Assembly (NCBI GenBank): GCA_029718625.1
Contig: CM056395.1
Coordinates: 20,982,246-21,046,245, forward strand
DNA from: Synaphobranchus kaupii
Taxonomy: Eukaryota > Chordata > Actinopteri > Anguilliformes > Synaphobranchidae
Direction of reading: 5' to 3'
DNA: 64,000 nt
Below, piece by piece: positions 32,020 through 44,905 of the stretch. The translations under genes were made by a program, and so were the position numbers. The notes under the pieces are model-generated. The model had not been told where the DNA came from. It saw only the letters and a list, made by a program, of their open reading frames with translations, and ran no database searches. Position 1 is the stretch's first letter. Each line of letters begins with the position of its first letter.

Positions 32020-35000
32020 CTCTGACCTTTCATTGCACTCACGTTCCTGAAAAAAATCAAATCACAGATTAGATCACAGCAGCCATTTTGCACCAAAACA
32101 CTTATCACACATCAGCTGAGGCAGAGGAGGACTGTTAGGTTTGCTGCCTGGGGGAACAGGGTTACTTACTCGGATCTTGGTTCCAGCCAAAATGTTGTAA
32201 GAGCCAATCACACAAAAGCAGACTATGTTTTTAAATCCTGTGAATATTCATGACTACAAACATAAGGCGGTTTCTGTAACTGAGCTGCATAACAATTGCC
32301 TATTGTAGTTTGTGTCAATCACTAGGGAGAGGATGAGATCTTTGAGTTCCTTCCTGGTTTGATCCAGGGACAATAAACTAGTGACAGGACGTTGAAGTCG
32401 TCACTTCTCACAAAGAAAACCAGAGGGTCTACACCAATCATGGAGTGCATTGGTGAGAAGAAACAGAATAACCCCTGTGGTGATTGGTGGACACTTTCTG
32501 GCTATACTTTGGGGTCCCTTTAGCACTGAAGGGAGCACAGCCAGATGGTATTCACCAATCACCAGATTGTTGTTTCCAACGTTCTCTTTGATTGGTAAAA
32601 AGCTCTTCTCTGGTTTCTATTCAGAAACTGATGATGCCAAAGGCCTCTCTCTTGCTTATTATCTCTGGCTTGGCTCTGGAGTTTGGCCAGTTCAGTAAGC
32701 TACTGCAGAGTTGAGCAGGCCTGTGTTCGGATCCAACTTGACACATTCCCTTCCCTTGCTCTCTTCACTCGAGTGAGCTGTCTTGTGACGTAATTTGCTA
32801 CGTACAGCAAGCAAACTTAGCAGGTGCTCTGCAAGGGAGGATATACGAGAAACAAAACAAAACAGAACTGAATGGCCCTCGCAACCGATACAGGAATTCT
32901 ACCCCATAGAGTTGAAACGTGCCCTCCCACTTGCATGGAGCACTGCATTGTGTGGGAACTGAGGTAAAATAATTAGTATACAAATTATATTCATATAATT
33001 ACTCCCTCCCCTTAAATTGGAGCCAAATCCCACTTGGTGCGGCTGCCATATTTCATCCTGGCATTTCCGGGATTCCCCCTTGAAGCAAGGGAAGGGAAAG
33101 ACAGGAAGAAAGGATAAATTTTGGATCCGAACGCAGCCCATGTCTGCGGCTGGAATTTGTCCTCCAACAATGGCGGAGATGGGGTGACAAAACCACGGCG
33201 AGCGAGCCAAATCCCGCCCTTTCAACTTTTCTTACTTGCTGGACAAACAAATCACCAAGGATTTGCCGGGACAAAGTTCCAAGTTATAAAAACGGCATGG
33301 TTTGTTTCCACAGCACCATGGGCTCCTCTCACAGATCTTCAGCATTAATTTTTTTGTGATGATTTCAAATGATTTTTTGTTTTTTAAGGCGCCTTTCAGA
33401 ACCCCTGATCAAAGCCATCTCACCATGACTCATTCACAAGGGCACATTTTTACATATTTAATATTTATTTATTTTCTTAAGTATGATTGACGGAAGCCAT
33501 AATCAAAGACAAAGCCACAGCTATTGTAATTCTTTCCAATACATGAATTACATTAAAGCAGACAATGTTGGAATTGCATCAGCTCTCCAGAGAAGAGCAT
33601 TCATTATCACAACTACAAAAGAAAGAAAAAAAATAAATAACACTTAAAAAAAAAAATAATAATCAGCAAAACTGGCTGTGATTAAACTTCACTAAATGGA
33701 TTTAATTAATATCCTTTAACAAGTCTGCCCCTCCACCCTGCTGAGCTACCAATCACCAACCCCCCCCCCCCCCCCCCCCCACCCCCCCCACCCCCCCACC
33801 CTACCACCCCACCAAACTTTGATATAATCATATCAGAGATAAGGACTCCTGACTACCTCTTAGAAAGCCAAGATGTATCTTACTCAGTAACTTCATCCAG
33901 TGCCCCCCCAAAAGAACCCACTTTATGTACTGGTAAACAACTTGAGTTTAGAAAAGATTTTGATGGGCCTTTCTAACGCTGAATCCGGGAAGGATCCAGG
34001 AAGGAAAGCTTATTTCGTCCTTATTCCTCCCTGGGGGCCACGGATAGTGAGTCTTTGTAAAAGCCGTTCAATCGAGACAATGAAGTCTGAGGGCCAATCT
34101 CCTCAGCTCCCTGTTCCTCTCCTTGTTTACGAGCCTCTTTTTAATGCGCCGCGCTTGGTATTCTGGGTATTTATGCGCCCGCTTCGACGAAAGCACGGCC
34201 CACCTCACTCCCACTGCGTTTTACCTGCCCCTCCCCCTACAGTAACATTCCTGCTTACCTCCTGGTCAGCACCTGCAAACTTAATGAAACAGTGCTGCTA
34301 ACATATTCTCCTTATCGGCTTGCTGATCACCACAAGGCCAATACCCCACAGCTTAGTCTGGCCCCATGGATCAGAGCAAAGGGGACTGGTTTAATAGCTC
34401 TCCAATGACCAATCCAATGCCACTTCATGTAGCCATAGCAACACACGTAGATGTGAATGATGAATTAAAAGGGTTGTTCTATTTGTTTGTCCCCCTCCCC
34501 CACAAGTTAACTTGTATTTTCAATTTATTTCAATTGAGAAATGAGATTGAGATCTCATTTAAACAGAAAGTTAATACTCACTCACTGTAAAGCTATTGAT
34601 TTTTTTTTTAAAGGCTTTCCCAATGGCTACATGGGTTTTTATTTTTTTTGCAGTTGGATCAAATTAGCTCTCTAAGTGTCTTACACACAAATCTAGCAGG
34701 CCTGCAACACGGCAGCATCACGTTTTAATGGCCGGAGCATTCTGCGTCTCTCTCACGCCCCGCACCAAACGTGTAGGCTGTATTTATAGACGGCCCATAA
34801 AATTTTGAAACGGTGATAATAGAAACCGCCTCCGGGTGGCATTTTGACAAATAAGTGTTATTAAAGAAATGGTTTTATCAATGTGTTTATCACTTGCAGT
34901 AGAGTATCCAGTGCCTAACCTTGAAGCCAAAGACAGGCCGGTTCTCCGTAAAGCACGTTTTGTGGTTATAGCTTTGGCCATACGGCTTGCTTTTGCGAGC

Positions 35001-35099
35001 AGCAGCGAGGGCTTTTTTTTGAGAAGTTAAAATACATATTGCTATTATGGTTTGACACTGGCCTTTGACGGCACAGGCGACCAATGAAAGGTTTCGTAT
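32020..35099. other. Intergenic, simple repeats only
   Basis: Contains a C-rich tract 33760-33800 starting with 21 C and short A/T runs near 33630-33660. Open frames are short, overlapping and without recognisable domains. Confidence 0.5.
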
Positions 35100-35600
35100 T
35101 TGGCAGTTAAGGCCTGGCGGTTTGAGTGACGGCTCTCTCGGCCGTGTGAAACCTCGGGGAGACCGGCCGGCAGCGCCCCGGAGACGCCTGTGCCACTCAC
35201 TGTGTTCCGTCGGTGTGTAAAATCTCTCTCCCTCTCAAGAAAAGGGTCATGCCGCGGGGAAACGCGCCGTATTTCACCGTTGTTGGGAATGCTGACAGCT
35301 CCGACAGGGCCTGGCGGGTGGAACGGCAGAAATGTGTTACGCGTCGCCGCGACTGGCCCCGGCAAAAACTAGAGACGACGCAAATCAACTCGCCCAAACG
35401 ACAAGATTTGGTTTAAAAAGAGCGCTTGCAAACAGCATCACGGAGATGCAAATAAACAGAAAGATACCGCAAGGTATCACGAAGACAAAAAGGCATGCCG
35501 CATTAATAATGCGTTTAGAACAAAGGAGGGGAGAAGCCGGTAGACGCGCTCACCGCACGCCCTACGGATGGGCCCTACGGCTAAGATACTGTAGGTTAGA
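35100..35600. other. CpG-rich segment next to a minisatellite
   Basis: Dense CpG (GACCGGCCGGCAGCGCCCCG, CATGCCGCGGGGAAACGCGC, TACGCGTCGCCGCGACTGG) in an otherwise CpG-poor region. It ends within 50 bases of the 45/47-bp tandem array. It could be a CpG island of an unannotated transcript, but no TATA box, first exon or conserved frame is evident. Confidence 0.45.
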
Positions 35601-35631
35601 GCTTGGGCTTTGCTATTAACCAACAGATAGA

Positions 35632-37412
35632 GGGATCCACAGTGATGTCACACAGTAGGCCTTATCCTGCCTGGGGTGGGGTGCGTTTCAATCGCCACTA
35701 ATGGCCCCACCGTCAAGGCACCAGATCTGCCTATCCACAGTACCAGGTCTCCTGTAGTACTGGTAGGGATCCACAGTGATGTCAGTACCAGGTCTCCTGT
35801 AGAACTGATAGGGATCCACAGTGATGTCAGTACTAGGTCTCCTGTAGTACTGATAGGGATCCACAGTGATGTCAGTACCAGGTCTCCTGTAGAACTGATA
35901 GAGATCCACAGTGATGTCAGTACCAGGTCTCCTGTAGAACTGATAGGGATCCACAGTGATGTCAGTACTAGGTCTCCTGTAGTACTGATAGAGGGATCCA
36001 CAGTGATGTCAGTACTAGGTCTCCTGTAGTACTGATAGAGGGATCCACAGTGATGTCAGTACTAGGTCTCCTGTAGTACTGATAGAGGGATCCACAGTGA
36101 TGTCAGTACTAGGTCTCCTGTAGTACTGATAGAGGGATCCACAGTGATGTCCGTACTAGGTCTCCTGTAGTACTGGTAGGGATCCACAGTGATGTCAGTA
36201 CCAGGTCTCCTGTAGAACTGATAGGGATCCACAGTGATGTCAGTACTAGGTCTCCTGTAGTACTGATAGAGGGATCCACAGTGATGTCAGTACCAGGTCT
36301 CCTGTAGAACTGATAGGGATCCACAGTGATGTCAGTACTAGGTCTCCTGTAGTACTGATAGAGGGATCCACAGTGATGTCAGTACTAGGTCTCCTGTAGT
36401 ACTGATAGAGGGATCCACAGTGATGTCAGTACCAGGTCTCCTGTAGAACTGATAGGGATCCACAGTGATGTCAGTACTAGGTCTCCTGTAGTACTGGTAG
36501 GGATCCACAGTGATGTCAGTACCAGGTCTCCTGTAGTACTGGTAGGGATCCACAGTGATGTCCGTACTAGGTCTCCTGTAGTACTGGTAGGGATCCACAG
36601 TGATGTCAGTACCAGGTCTCCTGTAGAACTGATAGGGATCCACAGTGATGTCAGTACTAGGTCTCCTGTAGAACTGATAGGGATCCACAGTGATGTCAGT
36701 ACTAGGTCTCCTGTAGTACTGATAGAGGGATCCACAGTGATGTCAGTACTAGGTCTCCTGTAGTACTGATAGGGATCCACAGTGATGTCAGTACCAGGTC
36801 TCCTGTAGAACTGATAGGGATCCACAGTGATGTCAGTACTAGGTCTCCTGTAGTACTGATAGAGGGATCCACAGTGATGTCAGTACTAGGTCTCCTGTAG
36901 TACTGATAGAGGGATCCACAGTGATGTCAGTACCAGGTCTCCTGTAGTACTGATAGAGATCCACAGTGATGTCAGTACCAGGTCTCCTGTAGAACTGATA
37001 GGGATCCACAGTGATGTCAGTACTAGGTCTCCTGTAGTACTGATAGAGGGATCCACAGTGATGTCAGTACTAGGTCTCCTGTAGTACTGATAGAGGGATC
37101 CACAGTGATGTCAGTACTAGGTCTCCTGTAGTACTGATAGAGGGATCCACAGTGATGTCAGTACTAGGTCTCCTGTAGTACTGATAGAGGGATCCACAGT
37201 GATGTCAGTACTAGGTCTCCTGTAGTACTGATAGGGATCCACAGTGATGTCCGTACTAGGTCTCCTGTAGTACTGATAGAGGGATCCACAGTGATGTCAG
37301 TACTAGGTCTCCTGTAGTACTGATAGGGATCCACAGTGATGTCCGTACTAGGTCTCCTGTAGTACTGATAGGGATCCACAGTGATGTCCGTACTAGGTCT
37401 CCTGTAGTACTG
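35632..37412. repeat. Minisatellite, 45/47-bp units, about 37 copies
   Basis: The unit is GGATCCACAGTGATGTCAGT followed by ACTAGGTCTCCTGTAGTACT and GATAG or GATAGAG. The two-base AG difference makes 45- and 47-bp versions. Other variable sites are TACC/TACT, AGAACT/AGTACT and CAGTAC/CCGTAC. Nearly every unit holds a BamHI site. I counted about 37 copies of the AGGTCTCCTGTAG core. Mixed unit lengths change the frame on the minus strand, so the open frames seen there are not genes. Confidence 0.97.
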
Positions 37413-37465
37413 TGTGGGACACGGCCGCTGTCTCACGGGTGAGGGTATCAGAAGAGATACTTCAG

Positions 37466-37636
37466 GGTTCTCAAACTCCAGTCCTGGAGCGCCGTAGTCT
37501 CTGCTGGTTTTAGCGATTGCAATCAGCAGCCAAATTAGGCCTTGGAAACAGGGTGCTCTTTAGCCAATCAATGACTTCAATTAAGCACTCAAATGCAGCA
37601 ACACACCAAGAACCAGCAGACACAAGGGCTCAGGAA
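37466..37636. mobile_element. Palindromic MITE, copy 2 (inverted relative to the copy at 33-207)
   Basis: It begins CTCAAACTCCAGTCCTGGAG followed by a CTGCTGGTTTTA block, and ends with a diverged partner (AACCAGCAGACAC, then GGGCTCAGG). The interior CTTTAGCCAATCAA matches the reverse complement of copy 1. It lies directly after the 45/47-bp minisatellite. Confidence 0.55.
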
Positions 37637-38501
37637 CCACTGTCATCGCTCCTGACCCATCCCTCGCCTCATGTCTTTTCCTGTGCATTACTAAACTGTG
37701 TAAATGCATCCAATTTCAGCATCCAGGACTGCACGCTGATGCTTGTTGTAGCAAAAGACCACATTTTACCAAGACTACCAATTTCCCCTGGAGAGATCTT
37801 ACAGCAAATACACGGCTACGCAGAAGAGGCATTAAGATCTGAGAAAGCCCGTGCAGAGAAACCGAGGAGGAGCGACATTCTCTGATCATCTCGAGCATGC
37901 CTGCTTCCCCTCTCCCTCTTCCTCTCGCTCTCTCGCTCTCTCGTTCTCTCCCTCTCATCACCTTCAGCGGCGTACGTAACGTGACGCTGTTTGTGCGCAC
38001 GGCCACATCTCTCGCTCGCATCGCCCGCCCGCCCGCTCGATTTCTCTCTCTTTAATTCTCTCTCTTCGTGCCACCTCCCTCTATATCTCCACTTTCACAT
38101 GCTTTCCTGTCTCGTTACTTCCCCATTACAGAAGGCACGGCCATGCACTCAGCGTACCGCTGATGATTGTGACTGAAATCCACAATTCCAAGTACTTCCC
38201 AACAGTGAACTTGGTACCATTTCACATGGTGAGTGCACTATAGACCTCTAATGGACAAATAGTTTGTTGTCGGCTTTTTATAGATTATGATGAGTCAGAG
38301 ATGAATGAACAAGACTGTTGTTTGGAGTCCCCCCACCCAAGCCAAGCCAAGATCAGGCATATCATCCAAACACTTTCCCAGAATTTTATTTTTCCATATT
38401 AAATGCCCTGCTTCCATGCTCAGTTTGCTCATGCATTCAGCTGAAGGAAAAACCGCTGGTGGCTCAAAAGGTTTCTGTAATAAGATGCTAAGCATGTGGC
38501 A

Positions 38502-38552
<51 letters not shown>

Positions 38553-41500
38553 CAGCATTATTATTGCTACATGTAATAAGATGTATTTTCCAGATAGAGA
38601 ACAGACAGCACAGCAGCCCACACTGTGTGGATAGGCTGAACTTTAGCAGCAAAAACAGACTGAATGGGAAAACGGAAAATTAACACATAATTTAGGAGTA
38701 ATGGGAAGGAAACACAAACACACATATTTAGGTCCAATAGGCTAATCAATTAACTTTATGACCCTCAACGAATGTCGGTTTAGGAATGTGCAGGACATTT
38801 TTGGAACATTACACATTTAATATAAACAGGGGGGCATGTTCATGTGATATGTCTTGGAAAAAGGGTTCCGCCCGGTAACTGCAAGTGACCGCATCAGAGA
38901 GCTGAGACCAGGGGTTGCATCTACCTGCATTCCCGTGAGCTTGCTCACCTGTTGAGTGCGAAGGCATTTCGGGGGGTGTCCAACTCCTCAATTCCAATTC
39001 CAACTCAACAAACACAGGTGTTTGTGGAAGCCACAGCAGCAGTTGTGATGGCTAATGGACAGTAAAGGAAAACACAATGCACGTAAAAGAAAAGCGTATT
39101 TCTCCTCCACCCCTTTCCTTCACACAAGCATGTCATTTGTGTACAGACCGGTTTTCATTGGTTTCCCATTAATTCACACCCAGTTCCTCAGCACCTGCCT
39201 CAGCACTCATTCTCTCTGCCTCCATCCATAAGAAGAGCTCAGTGAACACAGTACCGCATGCATATATTTGTGTCTCCCGATTAAAAATGAAGTAACTGAT
39301 TACTGAGCACTTTTGAGTTTGCTCAACTGTCAAGGTTCAAGGTTCTATGGATTACAAATGCTGTGCTCCGGAGACAAGCATTTTATGTTGGCACAGCAGC
39401 CATCAATATGGTGTACTAGCTCACATTGTGCTGCTCAGCTAAAAAGACTAATTGGTCCAGTAAAATATTTTTGTTTTGTGAAATCAACACAGCATAAATA
39501 TAAAAATCTGAAATACCTCAAATTTTTGCATCAAATGAAGACTTACCTGGAATACTTTGCCTACACTTGATTCTTTATCAGGTCAGTGGGGACGTGCTGA
39601 AAATAAATTATTAAAAGATGTTTTACCTGTGTAATATGAACACAGTTACGTATTGCAGGATGAAGTAACGATACTGCAGATGACAGAAGATGCAGAAACT
39701 GGGGAAGCAGCGAAACTGCAGTTGGTGCTTTTGACAAAAATGAAAAGTTAGACCGGGCCTTACTTCCAGGGAGGTTCAAGGCACTCTTTCTTTACCCCCA
39801 TAAGCACCCGCATGGGTTCCTTTCATCTTCCCAATGTTACTGTTATAAAGCGCGTCGCATTAAACGGGCACATTACGGAATGCCGGGAGCGCATGTTAAT
39901 ATTCCATGAATCAAACCAATGGTACACGTGCCCTTTTTCTCCCCGGCTCAGAATCGTTTGCCCTGTGCATCAACATCAACGTTTTCTTTCTTTCTTTCCT
40001 CGAAATTTGCGTGGTTCTTAAGTCTGGCCGAGCACTTTTCTGTTATTTATAATGCACTTGAACCTTTTTTAATTGCCCACACACTAATTTTGAAAATTGC
40101 AAGTGCGACGCTGGAAAAAAAAAAGAAGGCTCGGCTCCTCGGGTGAAATGAGCTCCAAACTCCTCCAGGGTTATCCGGTTGGAGAAAGTTCCCAAAACTG
40201 ATGATGAGGCACAGGAATACAAACAAGTGATTTAATGGCTATAAGCATAATTCAGATGTTAACGGGCAAGGTGTTACTGTGAAGGTGTAAATCTCTGCAG
40301 TACATCTACAGCCACATTGGCCGCTGAACTCGATTATCATTTTTCATTAAATCTGTTGGGTGCTCCTACCGCCCACACTATATTAAATGCTGCTAGACCA
40401 GGATTAGCTAGTTCTGTTCCTGTGAGTCTGGTGTGTATGCAGGTTTTTGCTTCCACCAATCCTGGTTTGATTAGTCAACTAGCTGTATACAAAAAAAAAA
40501 AAAAAACTGATTCACTCAAATTAGATCACAGCAAAGCGTGCCGTATAGGGACAAAAAAAATCTTCAACTGTCATTCATAAATTAGCCAAATTGTCAGATT
40601 GTGTTAGTGATTGGGCTAATTAAATAACATGAAACTTTTTTTTTTTTTTTTTTTTCATACTTTGGGGTAGGAGACGAGTGATAGTGGAGGAGTGGAGGAG
40701 AGGAGGAGTGAAGAATATTGGAACGCAGCCTAGTTATTGAGGCTGTAAAAGGTACTGGCAAACAGATCTGTGAAGGGATAAATGCACAAATTAAGAAAAT
40801 CCTCCGACAGCTTATTTCAACCCTTACATTACATAGATTTTCACTTTAAAAAAGCTGTTAAAAAAATAATATTGCTTTCACATCCTGGGTATCAGTTTGA
40901 AGAGTGAAATTCAATATTTTCATTTCCCCAGCCAATCTGAAATATGATGGAGCTGCTGAAATATTTCTGTAAGTTTTTTTTTACACCTTCTACACATGCG
41001 GTATGAAACCATTACACAGTTCACAAAAGCAACCTTCTAAAATGGCCCCCATATCAGAGCACAGCTGGCTGTAGGGACAAAGAGGGTAGGTGGAGCAAGA
41101 GGTCCAACTTTGGGGCTGGAACGTTCGCATTTGGAACTGATTAGACAGACAACAGGCACTCATTGAATGACTGGAGGTCAATGGAGTTTTTACAAAACAG
41201 TTTGGTAAACGGATCATTATCAGACAGACAAAATCAAAAGTCTCCTTTTTCTTTTTAGATTATATATGCCTAGGTTGTCAGGACCCAGTACTACTACTTA
41301 CAAGCCGTTATGATGTTGACTATCCAACGAAAACCAACTTTAAATCCGGCTAGCGCCGGTCAGTTACGCGCCACTCTAAGCATACGTTATGTAACTTTAG
41401 CTGCTAAGCTAACACTAAGAAAACACTACTGCGCATTCCTGATCACTTCCCCTTGTGCGGACGGAAAATCCAATGGGGAAAAGTGCCAGTTGCGTATCTT

Positions 41501-43140
41501 CTCATATCTAAAGTCTTTGGTAGGGATGCCCACGGAGGAGGGGTTTGGGTGGGTGGGTGGGTGTGGTTTGGCATCATTCCACCTCATTACTAACAGCATC
41601 TCCTCCAGGGTCGACGGGCAGCTTTAGCTACACGCGAAGCGACCGCAACGACTGCGCAGCTCAGCGGGTCGGACTGCAGAGCGAATAGAAGCTGTGGCTG
41701 ACTGCACATAGGGAGGGTCGCCGGGTTCTCTGGGCACTTGAGAATTCAGCGTGTTGTTCAAGGGCGACTATTCTCAGGCAGTCTGAGTGTGTGCCATTTG
41801 TGCAGTTCTGCGTGTTCAATACAGCACCCGCCTTTCAGCTTGACCTCAATAAATGACCTTGGCTTGTTTTGCAATGTAGTTGCTCTCGTTCACGTTGTGG
41901 TATGCACTTCATGTATCATGCAATAACAGCCTTGTTAGTCTGGCGAATAAATCAATAAACTACTTATTATAATAAATATATATCCCTAGGCCCCGGGGTG
42001 CCTGATATGGTCACTAGTCGTCACAGAAAAGCCGGTAAGACATTTAGAGTCGAAGACAACCGATAATAATCTACTGGACTCTGGGCTTTTTCAGTTTGAA
42101 TAAAATGCGTGGCTTTCAATCAGCCAAGATAGAACTAATGTCTTCCGCTCGCAGATTTTCAATAAATTACAAGATCGTTGCAAAGATTTAGCTGCGAGTC
42201 AGAATGCTAATCGCACTACCCTTTCCAGTGCTCTAGCGACGTTTAATCTGAGCTCGTTTTCCTTGCATTTAAGATGCACTGTATGTCAAGGAGGCAACAT
42301 TACCATAAAGCACACGGCTAAAAGCATGTTGCATCCCCATTACAATAAATCTACTCCAAATCCCAGACAATTTTAAAAGAAGGAAAGACGTGGGCTTGGT
42401 TAAAGGTCTGTCAATGGCTGGGGTTATACGGCCTTTGCCGAATGAATGAGTGTGATTCCAATAATGCATGCACCCAGAAGAGCTTCTCCTTACTGACCCC
42501 ACGGCTCTCTCACAGAACCCCATCAGAAAGCACTCTCTTACGAGCAGGCAACTCGCTGGAAATTCACTCTGAAAAAAAAATAAGCATTTGCCAATATCTC
42601 CTTGAACACAGGCCTTCTGGGAAGTTTTTCATGTTTTGCTGTACAGTTTAAAAAACTATCGGCTCACAGCCACCTCTGACACAATATATAGTTTGTTTCT
42701 CCAAAACTCCAAATCTAACCGTGACATTTACTGACCTCCTGACAAAAACGATAAAAATAGATAATAAATTATTTTTTGGAGACTTTCTTCAAATATTGCA
42801 ATGGTTCTATCAGGCCTGCAGGAAGCATTTTTTAAATTTTTATGGCACGTTATTCTTAGAGCCCTGCCATTGGTCAATCAACTTATGCATGAGGAATATG
42901 CACGGCCTGGGGTGCCACCAGGCATTTTGGGCCCCATGAAAAGATACAGCACAATTTGTTGAGGGCCCCATTGCACCCTAATCCCCTGAACAGTACAGAT
43001 CTGTCGTGTTATGGTGTGCACCATGTATAGTTCATATACTTTGCAAATGTACAATGACGGCAGTACAATAATAGGCCTTCTAGAGTACAAGTTCAACTTG
43101 TAGAAGAGGAAAAGCAGCAAATCATTTGTGACTTTATGTA
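37637..43140. other. Intergenic, simple repeats and MITE scraps
   Basis: An (AAT)n run at 38503-38550, an A/T-rich run at 40637-40656, a C/T-rich run at 37910-37960, and a MITE scrap near 40395-40470 (CCAGGATTAGCTAGTTCTG). Bases 41650-41679 resemble one unit of the 40-bp minisatellite at 1018. No exon was recognised on either strand. Confidence 0.5.
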
Positions 43141-43298
43141 CAGCAGGGATACTCAAATTGGGCCCTCAAGGACAACAGTACTGCTGATTTCTTCGCCAGC
43201 CTGATAGTCCATAGTCCAATAAAGTCACTGATTCGCCAGAGATTATGCTCACCTGGCACGCCAGGTTTAAACCAGTCCCGATTAGAGGGGTGGAACGA
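43141..43298. mobile_element. Palindromic MITE, left part; its right end continues into the minisatellite
   Basis: The left terminus CAGCAGGGATACTCAAATTG followed by GGCCCTCAAGG and ACAGTACTGCTGATTTC is typical of palindromic fish MITEs. Its expected right end (reverse complement: GAAATCAGCAGTACTGT ... GAGTATCCCTGCTG) is found shortened as GAAAACCAGCAGTACT-CT-GAGTATCC at 43298-43321, where the tandem array begins. Confidence 0.65.
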
Positions 43299-44905
43299 AA
43301 ACCAGCAGTACTCTGAGTATCCTCCCTGGTGTACAGATTAAAACCAGCAGTACTCTGAGTATCCTCCCTGGTGTACAGATTAAAACCAGCAGTACTCTGA
43401 GTATCCTCCCTGGTGTGCAGATTAAAACCAGCAGTACTCTGAGTATCCTCCCTGGTGTACAGATTAAAACCAGCAGTACTCTGAGTATCCTCCCTGGTGT
43501 ACAGATTAAAACCAGCAGTACTCTGAGTATCCTCCCTGGTGTACAGATTAAAACCAGCAGTACTCTGAGTATCCTCCCTGGTGTACAGATTAAAACCAGC
43601 AGTACTCTGAGTATCCTCCCTGGTGTACAGATTAAAACCAGCAGTACTCTGAGTATCCTCCCTGGTGTGCAGATTAAAACCAGCAGTACTCTGAGTATCC
43701 TCCCTGGTGTACAGATTAAAACCAGCAGTACTCTGAGTATCCTCCCTGGTGTACAGATTAAAACCAGCAGTACTCTGAGTATCCTCCCTGGTGTGCAGAT
43801 TAAAACCAGCAGTACTCTGAGTATCCTCCCTGGTGTGCAGATTAAAACCAGCAGTACTCTGAGTATCCTCCCTGGTGTACAGATTAAAACCAGCAGTACT
43901 TTGAGTATCCTCCCTGGTGTACAGATTAAAACCAGCAGTACTCTGAGTATCCTCCCTGGTGTGCAGATTAAAACCAGCAGTACTCTGAGTATCCTCCCTG
44001 GTGTACAGATTAAAACCAGCAGTACTCTGAGTATCCTCCCTGGTGTACAGATTAAAACCAGCAGTACTCTGAGTATCCTCCCTGGTGTGCAGATTAAAAC
44101 CAGCAGTACTCTGAGTATCCTCCCTGGTGTGCAGATTAAAACCAGCAGTACTCTGAGTATCCTCCCTGGTGTACAGATTAAAACCAGCAGTACTCTGAGT
44201 ATCCTCCCTGGTGTACAGATTAAAACCAGCAGTACTCTGAGTATCCTCCCTGGTGTACAGATTAAAACCAGCAGTACTCTGAGTATCCTCCCTGGTGTAC
44301 AGATTAAAACCAGTAGTACTCTGAGTATCCTCCCTGGTGTGCAGATTAAAACCAGCAGTACTCTGAGTATCCTCCCTGGTGTGCAGATTAAAACCAGCAG
44401 TACTCTGAGTATCCTCCCTGGTGTGCAGATTAAAACCAGCAGTACTCTGAGTATCCTCCCTGGTGTACAGATTAAAACCAGCAGTACTCTGAGTATCTTC
44501 CCTGGTGTACAGATTAAAACCAGCAGTACTCTGAGTATCCTCCCTGGTGTGCAGATTAAAACCAGCAGTACTCTGAGTATCCTCCCTGGTGTGCAGATTA
44601 AAACCAGCAGTACTCTGAGTATCCTCCCTGGTGTACAGATTAAAACCAGCAGTACTCTGAGTATCCTCCCTGGTGTACAGATTAAAACCAGCAGTACTCT
44701 GAGTATCCTCCCTGGTGTACAGATTAAAACCAGCAGTACTCTGAGTATCCTCCCTGGTGTACAGATTAAAACCAGCAGTACTCTGAGTATCCTCCCTGGT
44801 GTACAGATTAAAACCAGCAGTACTCTGAGTATCCTCCCTGGTGTACAGATTAAAACCAGCAGTACTCTGAGTATCCTCCCTGGTGTACAGATTAAAACCA
44901 GCAGA
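43299..44905. repeat. Minisatellite, 42-bp unit, 38 copies
   Basis: The unit is AAAACCAGCAGTACTCTGAG followed by TATCCTCCCTGGTGTACAGA and TT. Copies are almost identical. The main variable site is GTGTACAG or GTGTGCAG; single-copy changes occur at 43899-43901, 44312 and 44493. The period of 42 is divisible by three and one frame lacks stops, which creates a 503-codon open frame (43415-44926) repeating a 14-residue peptide (VQIKTSSTLSILPG). This is an artefact of the period, with no sign of a promoter, signal sequence or domain. Confidence 0.97.

Noticed and set aside
35648..37436. Repeated minus-strand frames with peptides such as DPYQFYRRPGTDITV
   Set aside because: They are frames of the 45/47-bp array. 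Two-base length changes between units shift the frame, which is inconsistent with a protein repeat under selection.
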